Of a stretch of 64,000 nucleotides of DNA, positions 9,385-18,359 are shown piece by piece. Position numbers and translations under genes: made by a program. The notes under the pieces are model-generated. The model did not search any database and had not been told where the DNA came from. It was given only the letters and a program-made list of their open reading frames with translations. The stretch's first letter is position 1; the number at the start of each line of letters is the position of its first letter. This DNA is from CAIYTF01 sp963664845 (GTDB lineage Bacteria > Bacteroidota > Ignavibacteria > Ignavibacteriales > Ignavibacteriaceae): the NCBI GenBank assembly GCA_963664845.1, contig OY761615.1, positions 434,001-498,000 of the forward strand. The letters are read 5' to 3'.

Positions 9385-9451
9385 GACCGAATATCCTAAC
9401 CAGATTGTTGGTAAATGAGAAATTTTTGACCTTTGAATACCCGGAAAAAAC

Positions 9452-9769
9452 TCAAGAACAGGAGACGATTATCACCGGATTTTGACCAGTCATTTTATCG
9501 GGATCCTTGGAAGAGCCAACTAAATAAAAGACAAAATCGCTATTCATAAAATAAAGAAATGAATTGATTTTCCCATTTAATACTTCTGTTGCTTTTTTCG
9601 GCTGCACTGGTAAATAACCTCGCGACCTCAAGAACTGCATTATGTTAACTCCGTCACACAAGGTACTGTGAGGCCCAAAGGCATCTTTGTAGAGCCTGCA
9701 AATTGTCTTATATTTCTTTTTAAAAGGTGGAATTAAGTTCAGATCAAAAAATGAAATTATCAGATGCAC
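9452..9769 (-). CDS. Hypothetical small protein (doubtful)
   Basis: A 105-residue frame starting at a GTG (9769), the only candidate in the 440-bp gap between the DUF6064 gene and the histidine kinase. The composition looks protein-like (KTICRLYKDAFGPHSTLCDG, FLYFMNSDFVFYLVG), but no family is recognised, there is no clear ribosome binding site, and it could be a decayed gene or chance frame. Confidence 0.3.
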   Translation of the reverse strand: MHLIISFFDLNLIPPFKKKYKTICRLYKDAFGPHSTLCDGVNIMQFLRSRGYLPVQPKKATEVLNGKINSFLYFMNSDFVFYLVGSSKDPDKMTGQNPVIIVSCS

Positions 9770-9824
9770 TTGTTACTGGTTGATAATAAGACAGGCCTGA
9801 TTTTTTTACTGCTGCAGGTTATAT

Positions 9825-11612
9825 ATGATTTATCGTGGTATGAAATACAAACGATGCCTTTTACTGCCTTTTTTTACTTTTCTGCTCTTTACCCAGCCTT
9901 TAGAGAGCAAAGATATAAAAAGAGAAATCGACAGTGTTAATACACTCCCCTATGAATTCATCATTTCCAACCTCATTTCCTGTAAAGCAAAATTTTCTTT
10001 AAATGCGGAAAATGCGCGTGCCATTGGATATAAAAGTGGTGAAGCTAAAGCACTTGGTAACTTGGCAATTGTTGACTATCTCAGCGGGGAGTACGAGAAA
10101 AGCACTTCCGAAAATATTCGTGCAATCAGGCTATATGAACAGTTGGAGGATTATGCTGAATTAGCAAGATTATACGGGGAATATGGCTATCAGATCAAGC
10201 GAAGAGACATGGACAAGGCTGTACTTTACTTACGCATCGGTATGAGAATTGCAAGGGAGAAGCAGCTTGACAAAATCTTAATCGGACTGTTGGACAATTA
10301 TGGCGTTTTAAAAGAAATGAATGGGGATTTGGACAGTGCAATGTTCTTCTTCGAAGAAACATTAAAGATGAAATACCGCTATTCCGATTCAGTCGGCATC
10401 CCATATACTCTAAACAATATTGCCGGAATTTATGCCGAGCAGGGAAATTTCCACAGCGCATTTAAATTCCTCAATCTCTCCGATGCTTATCGTAGCAGAG
10501 AAAAAGGAGCTTATGGCAGAGCAGAGAATTTGGAAATAAGAGGTGATTTGTATTTGATGCAGGGGAAACTCGATTCTGCTGTCTTTACCTTTACCAAGCG
10601 TGCTGAATTGTCTGGAAATCTTGGCTTAAAATATTTTGTCCAATACAGCTATCAGCGTTTGGCTGAAGTATATGAGAAAAGGAAAGAGTTTCCGAAAGCG
10701 TTGCTTATGTTTAAAAAATACACCGCCTATAAAGACAGTATTTCCGGAAAAGAAACAAATGAAAAGATAGCCGAATTGCAGGTTATGTTCGAGACAGAAA
10801 TGAAAGACAAAGTTATCGCTGCCAACGCTTTGAAAATCGAGCAACGGACACTTTTATCAATCATTCTTGGCGGTGTAATTGTTGTCCTTGTTATCCTTTC
10901 GGTCTGGACCTACCTCTACCAAAAAATGAAACGAAAGCAGATTAAGTCCGAGCTTGAACTGAAGAATCGTCTCAATAAAGCAGATCTTGAGAATAAACTT
11001 TGGGCCGAAAAGATCCGGATTTCCCGCGAACTGCATGATAATATTGGGTCACAGCTAACCTTCCTGATAAGTTCCCTAGACAATCTTAGTTATAACCGGA
11101 ACAATCATGACATTTTGCAGCGTATTGCTTCCCTTCATAATTTCGGCAAGGATACGCTTACGGACTTGAGGAATACGGTCTGGGCAATATCTACAAAAGA
11201 CGGTGATATGCAGCAACTGTTGTTTCGTATTAATGATTTGATACGTCGCGTAACTTCGGAGATCAGTCACGTCAAAATTCTTCTTAAAAAGGAAATGGCT
11301 TCCCAGATAAGGCTGACATCCACCCAAATGCTTAATATTTTCAGGATCATTCAGGAAGCATTGCAAAATTCCATTAAACATGCAGAATCTTCTGAAATAC
11401 TTATCGGGTTCCGTGAAATCGAAACAGGCTTTCTTGTCTCTGTGCATGATAACGGGAAAGGATTTGACCCCGCGCATTGCAGCGAAGGCAACGGTCTCAG
11501 AAATATGAAATCCCGTTGTGAAGAGGCTGGTGGGTGCTTTTCCATAAATGGTAATGAAAACGGCACAAGAATTTCCTGCATGTTCCCGGTAAATAAGTCA
11601 ATTGCCGTATAG
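9825..11612 (+). CDS. TPR-containing sensor histidine kinase (NarL/LuxR-type, HisKA_3)
   Basis: 595 residues. A signal/anchor sequence (about 11-28) is followed by roughly six tetratricopeptide repeats (about 65-320) in the periplasm, one membrane span (342-364), a coiled coil, the dimerisation box RISRELHDNIGSQ with phospho-acceptor H404, and an HATPase_c domain with N-box EALQNSIKHAE (near 511-521), DNGKGF (542-547) and GNGLRNM (555-561). It should autophosphorylate and pass phosphate to the NarL-type regulator that follows after 49 bp. The TPR ectodomain suggests sensing by protein contact; the signal is unknown. The start could also be the Met six codons in. Confidence 0.9.
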   Translation: MIYRGMKYKRCLLLPFFTFLLFTQPLESKDIKREIDSVNTLPYEFIISNLISCKAKFSLNAENARAIGYKSGEAKALGNLAIVDYLSGEYEKSTSENIRAIRLYEQLEDYAELARLYGEYGYQIKRRDMDKAVLYLRIGMRIAREKQLDKILIGLLDNYGVLKEMNGDLDSAMFFFEETLKMKYRYSDSVGIPYTLNNIAGIYAEQGNFHSAFKFLNLSDAYRSREKGAYGRAENLEIRGDLYLMQGKLDSAVFTFTKRAELSGNLGLKYFVQYSYQRLAEVYEKRKEFPKALLMFKKYTAYKDSISGKETNEKIAELQVMFETEMKDKVIAANALKIEQRTLLSIILGGVIVVLVILSVWTYLYQKMKRKQIKSELELKNRLNKADLENKLWAEKIRISRELHDNIGSQLTFLISSLDNLSYNRNNHDILQRIASLHNFGKDTLTDLRNTVWAISTKDGDMQQLLFRINDLIRRVTSEISHVKILLKKEMASQIRLTSTQMLNIFRIIQEALQNSIKHAESSEILIGFREIETGFLVSVHDNGKGFDPAHCSEGNGLRNMKSRCEEAGGCFSINGNENGTRISCMFPVNKSIAV

Positions 11613-11661
11613 GAGTTATACATTTCTTCCGTTATCTTTACACAAAACTAGGTTGAAGTAT

Positions 11662-12330
11662 ATGAGTTTGAAAATTAAGGTGGCGCTTGCTGAAGACAAT
11701 GATTTTTTGGCCTGCTCTATTGCGGAAAAGTTGGGTTTCTTTTCTGATGACATCGAATTCAGCTTCAGGGCAAGGAACGGACTGGATCTGCTCGAAAAAT
11801 TACGCGGCGGTAGCGCAACAGACATAATTCTGATGGACATCGAAATGCCGGAGATGGATGGAATTGAAGCTACTGAAATAGTAAGAGCCCAATATCCTTC
11901 CATTAAAGTGCTGATCCTCACTGTTTTTGATGATGAAGACAAAATATTCCGTTCAATTCAGGCAGGCGCAATTGGCTATATGCTTAAAGATGAATCGGCT
12001 GACCGCATAGTCGAAGGAATAAAGGTAATAATGTCCGGGGGCGCAGTAATGTCGCCGGCAATTGCAGCTAAATCTCTTGCTCTTTTAAGGCAGGTCGATA
12101 TCCCGGCGGCAGCAACTTATGAAAAAAATGATTTTACCTTATCAAACAGGGAAATTGAAGTGCTCGAACTTCTGAGCCATGGTGACAGCCATATCGCGAT
12201 TGCCGGGAGTCTATTCGTTTCCCCTTCAACAATTCGAAAACACATCGAGAACATCTATAACAAGCTTCATGTCCATAATAAAATGGAAGCCGTTCAAAAA
12301 GCAAAAAAGCACAAGATCATTGCTTCCTGA
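11662..12330 (+). CDS. NarL/LuxR-family response regulator
   Basis: 222 residues from the ATG at 11662, chosen because the receiver begins directly there (KIKVALAEDNDF); a longer upstream frame from 11602 overlaps the kinase end and adds no domain. The receiver has acidic residues E11 and D12, phospho-acceptor D59 in ILMDIEMPEMDG, and a conserved Lys in YMLKD. The C-terminal LuxR helix-turn-helix (SNREIEVLELLSHGDSHIAI...STIRKHIENIYNKL) binds DNA. Forms a two-component pair with the preceding kinase; the downstream BNR-repeat secreted protein is a candidate target only by position. Confidence 0.92.
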   Translation: MSLKIKVALAEDNDFLACSIAEKLGFFSDDIEFSFRARNGLDLLEKLRGGSATDIILMDIEMPEMDGIEATEIVRAQYPSIKVLILTVFDDEDKIFRSIQAGAIGYMLKDESADRIVEGIKVIMSGGAVMSPAIAAKSLALLRQVDIPAAATYEKNDFTLSNREIEVLELLSHGDSHIAIAGSLFVSPSTIRKHIENIYNKLHVHNKMEAVQKAKKHKIIAS

Positions 12331-12807
12331 ATGCACATCTCCTTAAATGCACGCTATGATTGTTAAAATTCAAAATACGACATTTGCCTAATTGATTAAC
12401 AACTGCTTATATCAGTAATTTTCCGGTAACATAATTTTCCTCTTCCTGAAATGACTTTGTGATTTGCTTTGAACAGGATGTATCCGGCTCAGAACAAAAC
12501 ATTCGATAAGAAGTACTCGTTTTTCCAGAACAATTTTTAATCACCTGAGGAGTTCCCTGTTTGAAATGTTTTTTCTTTCATTCACTGTGCATTCTGAACT
12601 CCCTTCCACTCTGCCAAAGGTTCTGGTCATCAACAATACCGTCGGGTGAATGCCTTTGAAATCACAAATAGGTTCGACAGCATACAATCGGTAGCCCATC
12701 CACAGTGAGGCTTTGAAAAATTAGACAAATGGAGGTATTCCCTGGACAATAGCTTTGGAAGCCTCATCCGTATGTAACTCAATTCAATAATTAAAGGAGT
12801 ACTGGTC
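12331..12807. other. 477-bp non-coding gap
   Basis: No convincing reading frame, RNA gene or strong palindrome seen on either strand. It separates the two-component genes from the T9SS protein gene and probably holds the latter's promoter and leader; the only clear signal is the AAAGGAG ribosome binding site just before 12808. Confidence 0.5.
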
Positions 12808-14925
12808 ATGAAATCATTGATACTCGTTTTTATGTTGGTTCTCTTTTCCTTTCCCGCTCTCCCACAAACTTTTCATTGGCAGAATCTCAATCCCGTAGCA
12901 AACGACATAAATGACATTCAGTTCGTTGACGCTGTTACCGGGTTTGCTGTTTGCTCAGGTGGCATTATTCTTAAAACAACTGATGCCGGAACAACCTGGA
13001 AATGCACAGATGTTTCAACGGCTGTCCCTTGCACTTTGAAAAAAGTGTTCTTCACAGATAATTTGTTTGGATGGGCTATCGGAACAGTTTCGACCTCAAC
13101 GCCCTTCTTTGTAAGAACCACCAACGGTGGAACCGCGTGGACAGTTGTGCCGTTCACTGCTCTTACTTCCCTGCAAGCAGTATGCTACAGAAGTCACACA
13201 CTTGGCTGGGCCGTTTCTTCAAACGGGAAAATCGCCAAAACTACGGATGGCGGAACCACTTGGGTTGTAAAAGAAAGTGGTGTCACGAATGCACTCTATG
13301 GCATTTACTTCACCTCCGATCTGGTCGGTATTGCTTTTGCTACCGGTGGACTTGTGCGCAAAACAACTGATGGTGGCGATACCTGGGCAACGGGCACCCC
13401 AATACAATATGATATAAGTGCTTTCCAATTTCTCTCACCTTCCCTTGGATTCGGAGCCGGAGGCAGCGCCAACCTATACAAAACTACCGATGGCGGAACA
13501 TCCTGGATAGTGATGACCAGTCCCTCCTCCTCTGCAACCTATGTCGATCTGCACTTCGTGAATGAAAACCTCGGTTTCGTCTTGCGCGATGCTGCAACCA
13601 GTTCAGCCAGCGTATATAGGACAACCGACGGCGGAACAACATGGACTAAGCCTGCGATGACATCTCCACAAGTGGGAGGGATCTGCCTCCACTTTATAAA
13701 TGAAACTACCGGCTTTGTATGTGGAAGGAAAGGACAAATAAGCAAAACATCTGATATTGGCGTGAACTGGACCAGCACTTCCACAACAATGACCACCCCG
13801 ATTAAAGATATTTTCTTCGATAAAACCAACGAAAAACTCGGTTGGGCAGTCGGGTTTGACAATGGAGGTTCTACTTATGGGAAAACAACCGATGGCGGAA
13901 AAAACTGGGCATTCAAAACTCCGTCTTTCTCAAAACCTTATGCAGTATACTTTGTCAACAGCAACTATGGTTGGATATCAACTGATATGGGTGGTATCTA
14001 TAAAACCACTAACGCTGGCGAAACCTGGGTTTATCAGGAAGCTGGTGCACAATACGACCATATGTATGATATCTTTTTCATTGATACCCTCACAGGCTGG
14101 ACCGTGGGAAGCAACCGTGTTATTAAAACAACCGACGGCGGCACTACCTGGACAACCCAACTCAGCGCAGTATCCAATGCCGGTGGAAACTGCATATACT
14201 TCATTGACGCCAACCACGGTTTTAAAGGCAGTTCTACCAACGGGTATACCACTGATGGCGGAACCACCTGGCAAAATCTGTCTTCCTTCTCCATCATCGG
14301 GAACACGATCACCTTCGCCAACAATCAAATCGGGTGGGCTGCCGGAAGCGGCGGCGTGATTAAAACTACCGATGCAGGCCTGACCTGGAAGCAATGCACC
14401 GGCCTCTCAAATGCCTATTGCTTTGGCTTGGCATGTACAGATACTTCCAATGTTTGGGCAGCAGGAACAAACGGTGGAATCTGGAGATCAACTGACGGAG
14501 GAACAACATGGGCAAGAGTTCCGGCCCTCCTCAGCGGAGAGTTCGCAACAATAGCCGCAAGAGGCAGTAATGTCTGGGCAGGTGGTGCCAATGGCGCAAT
14601 TGTCAGCACCATCGATGCCTTTTCGGCAATTGGAGGAGATTTCAGAAATTCTGCTCAACGCAAATCTCTTGAGCTGAATCAGAATTTCCCTAATCCGTTC
14701 AACCCCACAACCACTATTTCATTCTCTCTGACTGAGCCTCAAACCGTCACCCTCACACTATTTAATCAACTTGGTGAAACAGTCACTGTTTTGCTCAGCG
14801 GTGAAATGACCAGAGGTGAGCATGCGGTTAAATGGGATGCATCAGCCTATCCATCAGGTATCTACTTTTATCGGCTGAGCACCAAAAACGGCACCTCAGT
14901 AAAAAAGCTTATGCTCCTGAAGTAA
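12808..14925 (+). CDS. Secreted Ycf48/BNR-repeat protein with T9SS type A sorting domain
   Basis: 705 residues. Signal peptide at 1-19 (LILVFMLVLFSFPALPQ). The body is about a dozen 45-55-residue repeats of the form 'G(W/F)A.G..G.I.KTTDGGTTW', i.e. BNR/Ycf48-like blades that fold as one or two beta-propellers. The last 75 residues are a type A T9SS C-terminal domain: NQNFPNPFNPTTTISFSL, then GEHAVKWDAS, PSGIYFYRL and a terminal KKLMLLK. Such proteins are exported through the outer membrane by the Por machinery and attached or released. A strong AAAGGAG site precedes the ATG. Ligand unknown; it is not a photosynthesis factor despite the Ycf48-like repeats. Confidence 0.9.
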   Translation: MKSLILVFMLVLFSFPALPQTFHWQNLNPVANDINDIQFVDAVTGFAVCSGGIILKTTDAGTTWKCTDVSTAVPCTLKKVFFTDNLFGWAIGTVSTSTPFFVRTTNGGTAWTVVPFTALTSLQAVCYRSHTLGWAVSSNGKIAKTTDGGTTWVVKESGVTNALYGIYFTSDLVGIAFATGGLVRKTTDGGDTWATGTPIQYDISAFQFLSPSLGFGAGGSANLYKTTDGGTSWIVMTSPSSSATYVDLHFVNENLGFVLRDAATSSASVYRTTDGGTTWTKPAMTSPQVGGICLHFINETTGFVCGRKGQISKTSDIGVNWTSTSTTMTTPIKDIFFDKTNEKLGWAVGFDNGGSTYGKTTDGGKNWAFKTPSFSKPYAVYFVNSNYGWISTDMGGIYKTTNAGETWVYQEAGAQYDHMYDIFFIDTLTGWTVGSNRVIKTTDGGTTWTTQLSAVSNAGGNCIYFIDANHGFKGSSTNGYTTDGGTTWQNLSSFSIIGNTITFANNQIGWAAGSGGVIKTTDAGLTWKQCTGLSNAYCFGLACTDTSNVWAAGTNGGIWRSTDGGTTWARVPALLSGEFATIAARGSNVWAGGANGAIVSTIDAFSAIGGDFRNSAQRKSLELNQNFPNPFNPTTTISFSLTEPQTVTLTLFNQLGETVTVLLSGEMTRGEHAVKWDASAYPSGIYFYRLSTKNGTSVKKLMLLK

Positions 14926-14973
14926 ACAAAAAAAGGAAAGGTGCAAACGACCGATTCCAGGAATAGTCAACAA

Positions 14974-15544
14974 GATGAGGCTGTCTCAAAAGTCAAATTT
15001 TCAATTTCTATCCGCGGAGATCCGTTTCAATCCGTGTCATCTCACAACGGGATCCCGCTCCGCGCATAGGCGTCAACTTAAAATTTGAATGTCAGAATTC
15101 ATATTGTTCAATGTGTGCATTACCGCAATGATCGTGAAGGCTATTATGATTTGTTCATGTCCTGAAAGGACTAAATTTGAATAACTGCATCATCCCGTCT
15201 CGCGGGACGCAGTGCGAGCCCGCGGTAACCTACTTAAGAAATATCCGTCCCTGAAAGGGGCGAATAAAACCCTTTAATTGGTTTGAATCTGTTAATTTGT
15301 AGTCCAACTGACCGGTAATTATTTTGCTATATTCGCTTAATCCACAGCACGATTGCTGCTGTTGTTCGCCCCTTTCAGGGACGGTTTCAGTTTCATCTTC
15401 CTGCCGTGGGCTCGCACCCACGGTTATTTATATTTAGTGCCGTTGGCACATCAGAAATGAAAGTCGAATATATTGCTTCATTAGGTTGACGCCTATGCGC
15501 TCCGCGGGGCGCGTACCCTTTTATTCTTTTGATACAACCTCATC
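14974..15544. repeat. MITE-like element, copy 2 (571 bp, composite)
   Basis: Bounded by 19-bp terminal inverted repeats with two mismatches, GATGAGGYTGTMTCAAAAG (14974-14992 and the complement of 15526-15544). Inside are a 16-bp perfect inverted repeat, GCGCATAGGCGTCAAC (15062-15077 and 15485-15500), and a further inner inverted repeat pair (separate entry). The outermost parts match copy 3 at 61415-61534, which lacks the middle, so this copy looks like an element that received a second insertion. No coding capacity is evident. Confidence 0.65.
15245..15384. repeat. Inner inverted-repeat unit inside MITE copy 2
   Basis: Perfect 20-bp arms at 15245-15264 and 15365-15384 (CCGTCCCTGAAAGGGGCGAA and its complement) flank 100 bp of AT-rich sequence. 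Each arm is itself partly palindromic (CCCTGAAAGGGG). A related CCTGAAAGGAC hairpin lies nearby at about 15160. Similar 'CCTGAAAGG' elements are widespread non-coding repeats in this phylum. Not a CRISPR: the arms are inverted, not direct and regularly spaced. Confidence 0.6.
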
Positions 15545-15612
15545 CTTTCAAGACAATATAAAAATGTTATTGCCTGAATCCACCGTATACCGCGGTGTAA
15601 AGCCTAACACAA

Positions 15613-16476
15613 CTACCGCGGAAACGAAATCAGATAGCGGTTTTTAACCTTGCCTATGTGATCCCCAAGCAACTTGTCGTTTTCATAAAATTTCCAGAAC
15701 TCCAAATAGGAAAGCGGGATAAAAACCAAATGGTCGGAGATCATTCCCTTAAACTCGTCAACTTCCCTTTCGTGTTGACGGTATTCCTCAAAATCATACC
15801 AATTCACCGGGAGCCAGTAAATGTATAGCAAAACCGGTTTCACATGCAGTGCATTCAAAAGAAAACAGTATGTATGCAGACTCTTATTAATCAGCCCGAT
15901 ACTCTGCCGGATAAGCTGTGCAGCATCCAAATACATTTTATCGGCGGACTTATTGTTTTTATTTAGATAATACTCAATGATTTTAAAAAAGGGTGGATGC
16001 AGATATGCAAGTTTCTGTTTTTGTGGAATGTATTTTTCAAGATTTTTATTGGGCAGCTTTGCTTCCAGTATCTCAGTAAACTTGGACTCGATGCCAATCA
16101 CCTCTGAATCATTGGATAAATAAAAATCTGCCGTCGGGACACTGATATTAGTAGGCAATTTCTTCCCAAATACTGCCTCTTTGAATCCGCTGTAATGCAA
16201 AAGTGAGATATTATCCTTAAGGTCTTTAAAAGGGGCAAAATTATTCACGTAGAGCGCAGCAGAGGAATCACCTGCCTGGAAACCAATATTACCATTCTTA
16301 TCAGGTTTTATCTCTCCCCCGCTTCCCGATTCCAATTCACTTTTAATTTCAGTCCATGTATTGAATTGAGTAACCAAATTGTCTTCACTGGCGGCAACAT
16401 CCCCTTGTTGATTTAATTTAATACCCAAAGATTCTAAATGTTTGTTGATAATGCTTTTTGCCAATACCTGGTCCAT
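15613..16476 (-). CDS. Putative PD-(D/E)XK nuclease-like protein (PGN_0703-type restriction endonuclease family?)
   Basis: 287 residues, soluble. The pattern D117 in TADFYL, a 12-residue spacer, then IGIESKF with E130 and K132 matches the PD-(D/E)XK nuclease core. The remainder (KLAYLHPPFFKIIEYYL, CFLLNALHVKPVLLYIYW) resembles PGN_0703-type putative restriction endonucleases, a weakly characterised group. No methyltransferase or other restriction partner is next to it; it sits alone between MITE copy 2 and a zincin gene. A good AAAGGAAA site precedes the ATG. Nuclease activity is inferred from the motif only. Confidence 0.6.
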   Translation of the reverse strand: MDQVLAKSIINKHLESLGIKLNQQGDVAASEDNLVTQFNTWTEIKSELESGSGGEIKPDKNGNIGFQAGDSSAALYVNNFAPFKDLKDNISLLHYSGFKEAVFGKKLPTNISVPTADFYLSNDSEVIGIESKFTEILEAKLPNKNLEKYIPQKQKLAYLHPPFFKIIEYYLNKNNKSADKMYLDAAQLIRQSIGLINKSLHTYCFLLNALHVKPVLLYIYWLPVNWYDFEEYRQHEREVDEFKGMISDHLVFIPLSYLEFWKFYENDKLLGDHIGKVKNRYLISFPR

Positions 16477-16708
16477 ACTATTTCCTTTACGGCTAATTGT
16501 TGGTTTAGTACCTGGCTTTGCTTTAAATATAGATTATTCTTCCAAAGTCAGAAATTTTCATCTTTTAATTTGCCAAATATCTAAGCGAGATCAAAACATA
16601 CAAAACTTTGGCTTTTATCTGCTGTTGCATTTGTACTTCTGCTCACGATTTGTTTACCCGGCATTGGCATTAGTGACATCTTGCAGATCAGCCAGATAAA
16701 TGCCCCGT

Positions 16709-18175
16709 CTATTGAGTTATAATTTTATCCTCCGCGTCAAAAACCGATTTCTTGACCAGAAACCGGAAACAACCACCACTCTCCGGCACACTCTGCTGAT
16801 TCAGGGTAAAGCATTTTACATATTTTGCAATAAGATTATCGGTAAATAGGTTATAGACAGATACTTCATCCGCGCTCGCAATAATCGCATATTTTTCGCC
16901 ATCGTATTTTTTCCCGGGAAACAATTCGTTGAATTTTTTCCCGGGATGACCTATCCTGTCTGGGCTCCCGTTTATGAGTATGGGACCTTTCGTCTCAAAC
17001 CGGTAATACTCCCCGGCCACGCTAATTTGGAACGCATCAAGCCGGACTGATTGAGGCATAATTTCATTGGCAGGAATTATATCCGGCTGTCTCAAACGCG
17101 CAGCAACATACTGCAACCATGTGCTTCTCTCAGGAAGATCCGTGGTATCTATGATCATTTTATCAAATGCAGCCGAACTGCCACTGTATTTGCGATATAA
17201 AGCGATATATGCATCCTGACTGATCCGCTCCAGCAGGAAGCGGTTGTATAACCCGGAAATAGCGTATGACATTGAAGCATCCTGAGAATGGAACTGTTCC
17301 CTGGATAATAGTTCAGTAAAATCCATCATGCCTGTTGTTTGCAGATAAGCTCCCATATCAAGTATAACACCAGATTCTTTTCCACCCCTGCCCCCCAGGG
17401 CCACGGCCAATCCTTCCTGAAAAAACGGATGAGTAAAAAGCTCGTTGCTCTGCAGTTTGTAGTTTATAAGAAGATGTAGCAGTTCATGAGTGTGACAGTT
17501 GTAGGTTGTTATTATATAGTCATACGGAAGATAATACATTCCCATGGTCGAAAAACCTGTCAGTGATTTTATCTCCTCATCACTGTCACACAGAAAGTAA
17601 AATATTTTCTTCTCACGCAACCTCGCTCGTAACTCACCGGAAAACGCAAGTCTTCTTTCCATGGAATCAACAAAACGCTCCAGTTTTCGAATTGCATATG
17701 CATTGATTGCTCTTGGGTTGCTTGCCATAAACACGAAATGCGCGCTTTCGATCCGTTTCCAGCTACGTGCATAGTAGGATGCGGGAGATACCAGCAAACC
17801 ACCATCAAAATAATATTCACGCACGGCAGGGCTCCCGGAAAATGTAAGGGTCAGGCGTGAATAACCATCCTCAAGTGCCGTAATAATGCTATGCGGAACT
17901 ATAGTGCCAGATGAAATTTGCGGGATCAGAGCGTCATCAATATCATTGGATATCAATGCCTTGTTCCACACGCCCTTATATGTTATTCCGAGTCGTTTGG
18001 AATATTCAAGTTCTCCGGGTTTTATAAACTGTTTAATGCTGTCATTGCGTGTTAGTAAGAAATGTACAAAAACATGAGCGGAACTGTCAGTAAGCATCCC
18101 GTTTTGCGGAAATAAACCCGTTGTTATAAATACGGCACAAAACATTGTAAGTGTAATCAACCTGGTTCGAATCAT
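16709..18175 (-). CDS. Exported HExxH metallopeptidase-like protein (peptidase MA-like)
   Basis: 488 residues. Signal peptide at 1-24. A gluzincin signature is clear: HELLH with H230, E231 and H234, and FFQEGLAVALGG with E254 as the third zinc ligand, in the arrangement of the peptidase MA-like superfamily. The 150-residue region before it (SAHFVFMASNP, RKLERFVDSMERRLAF) fits the same fold. The C-terminal 150 residues are unassigned. Likely a periplasmic or surface zinc protease; the substrate is unknown. It stands alone, with 230 bp to the nuclease-like gene. Confidence 0.75.
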   Translation of the reverse strand: MIRTRLITLTMFCAVFITTGLFPQNGMLTDSSAHVFVHFLLTRNDSIKQFIKPGELEYSKRLGITYKGVWNKALISNDIDDALIPQISSGTIVPHSIITALEDGYSRLTLTFSGSPAVREYYFDGGLLVSPASYYARSWKRIESAHFVFMASNPRAINAYAIRKLERFVDSMERRLAFSGELRARLREKKIFYFLCDSDEEIKSLTGFSTMGMYYLPYDYIITTYNCHTHELLHLLINYKLQSNELFTHPFFQEGLAVALGGRGGKESGVILDMGAYLQTTGMMDFTELLSREQFHSQDASMSYAISGLYNRFLLERISQDAYIALYRKYSGSSAAFDKMIIDTTDLPERSTWLQYVAARLRQPDIIPANEIMPQSVRLDAFQISVAGEYYRFETKGPILINGSPDRIGHPGKKFNELFPGKKYDGEKYAIIASADEVSVYNLFTDNLIAKYVKCFTLNQQSVPESGGCFRFLVKKSVFDAEDKIITQ

Positions 18176-18359
18176 CCCTTTAATCTCTATTTGTATAAAA
18201 AACAGACTGTTGCCAATCCCTGTTCAAAATTTAGCAAAACCGACCGGGAAAATAGTCCCCTATTTTGGGTACACTTGGAAAACAGTTATGCACTAATTAA
18301 CTTATCTCAATCTGTAGCATTTTTACTATCTTCCTGCATCAAATTTAACGGTGATAAAC

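Noticed and set aside
15150..15430. CRISPR-like look of repeated CCTGAAAGG units
   Set aside because: The repeats are inverted and irregularly spaced, with no direct repeats of constant length or cas genes.
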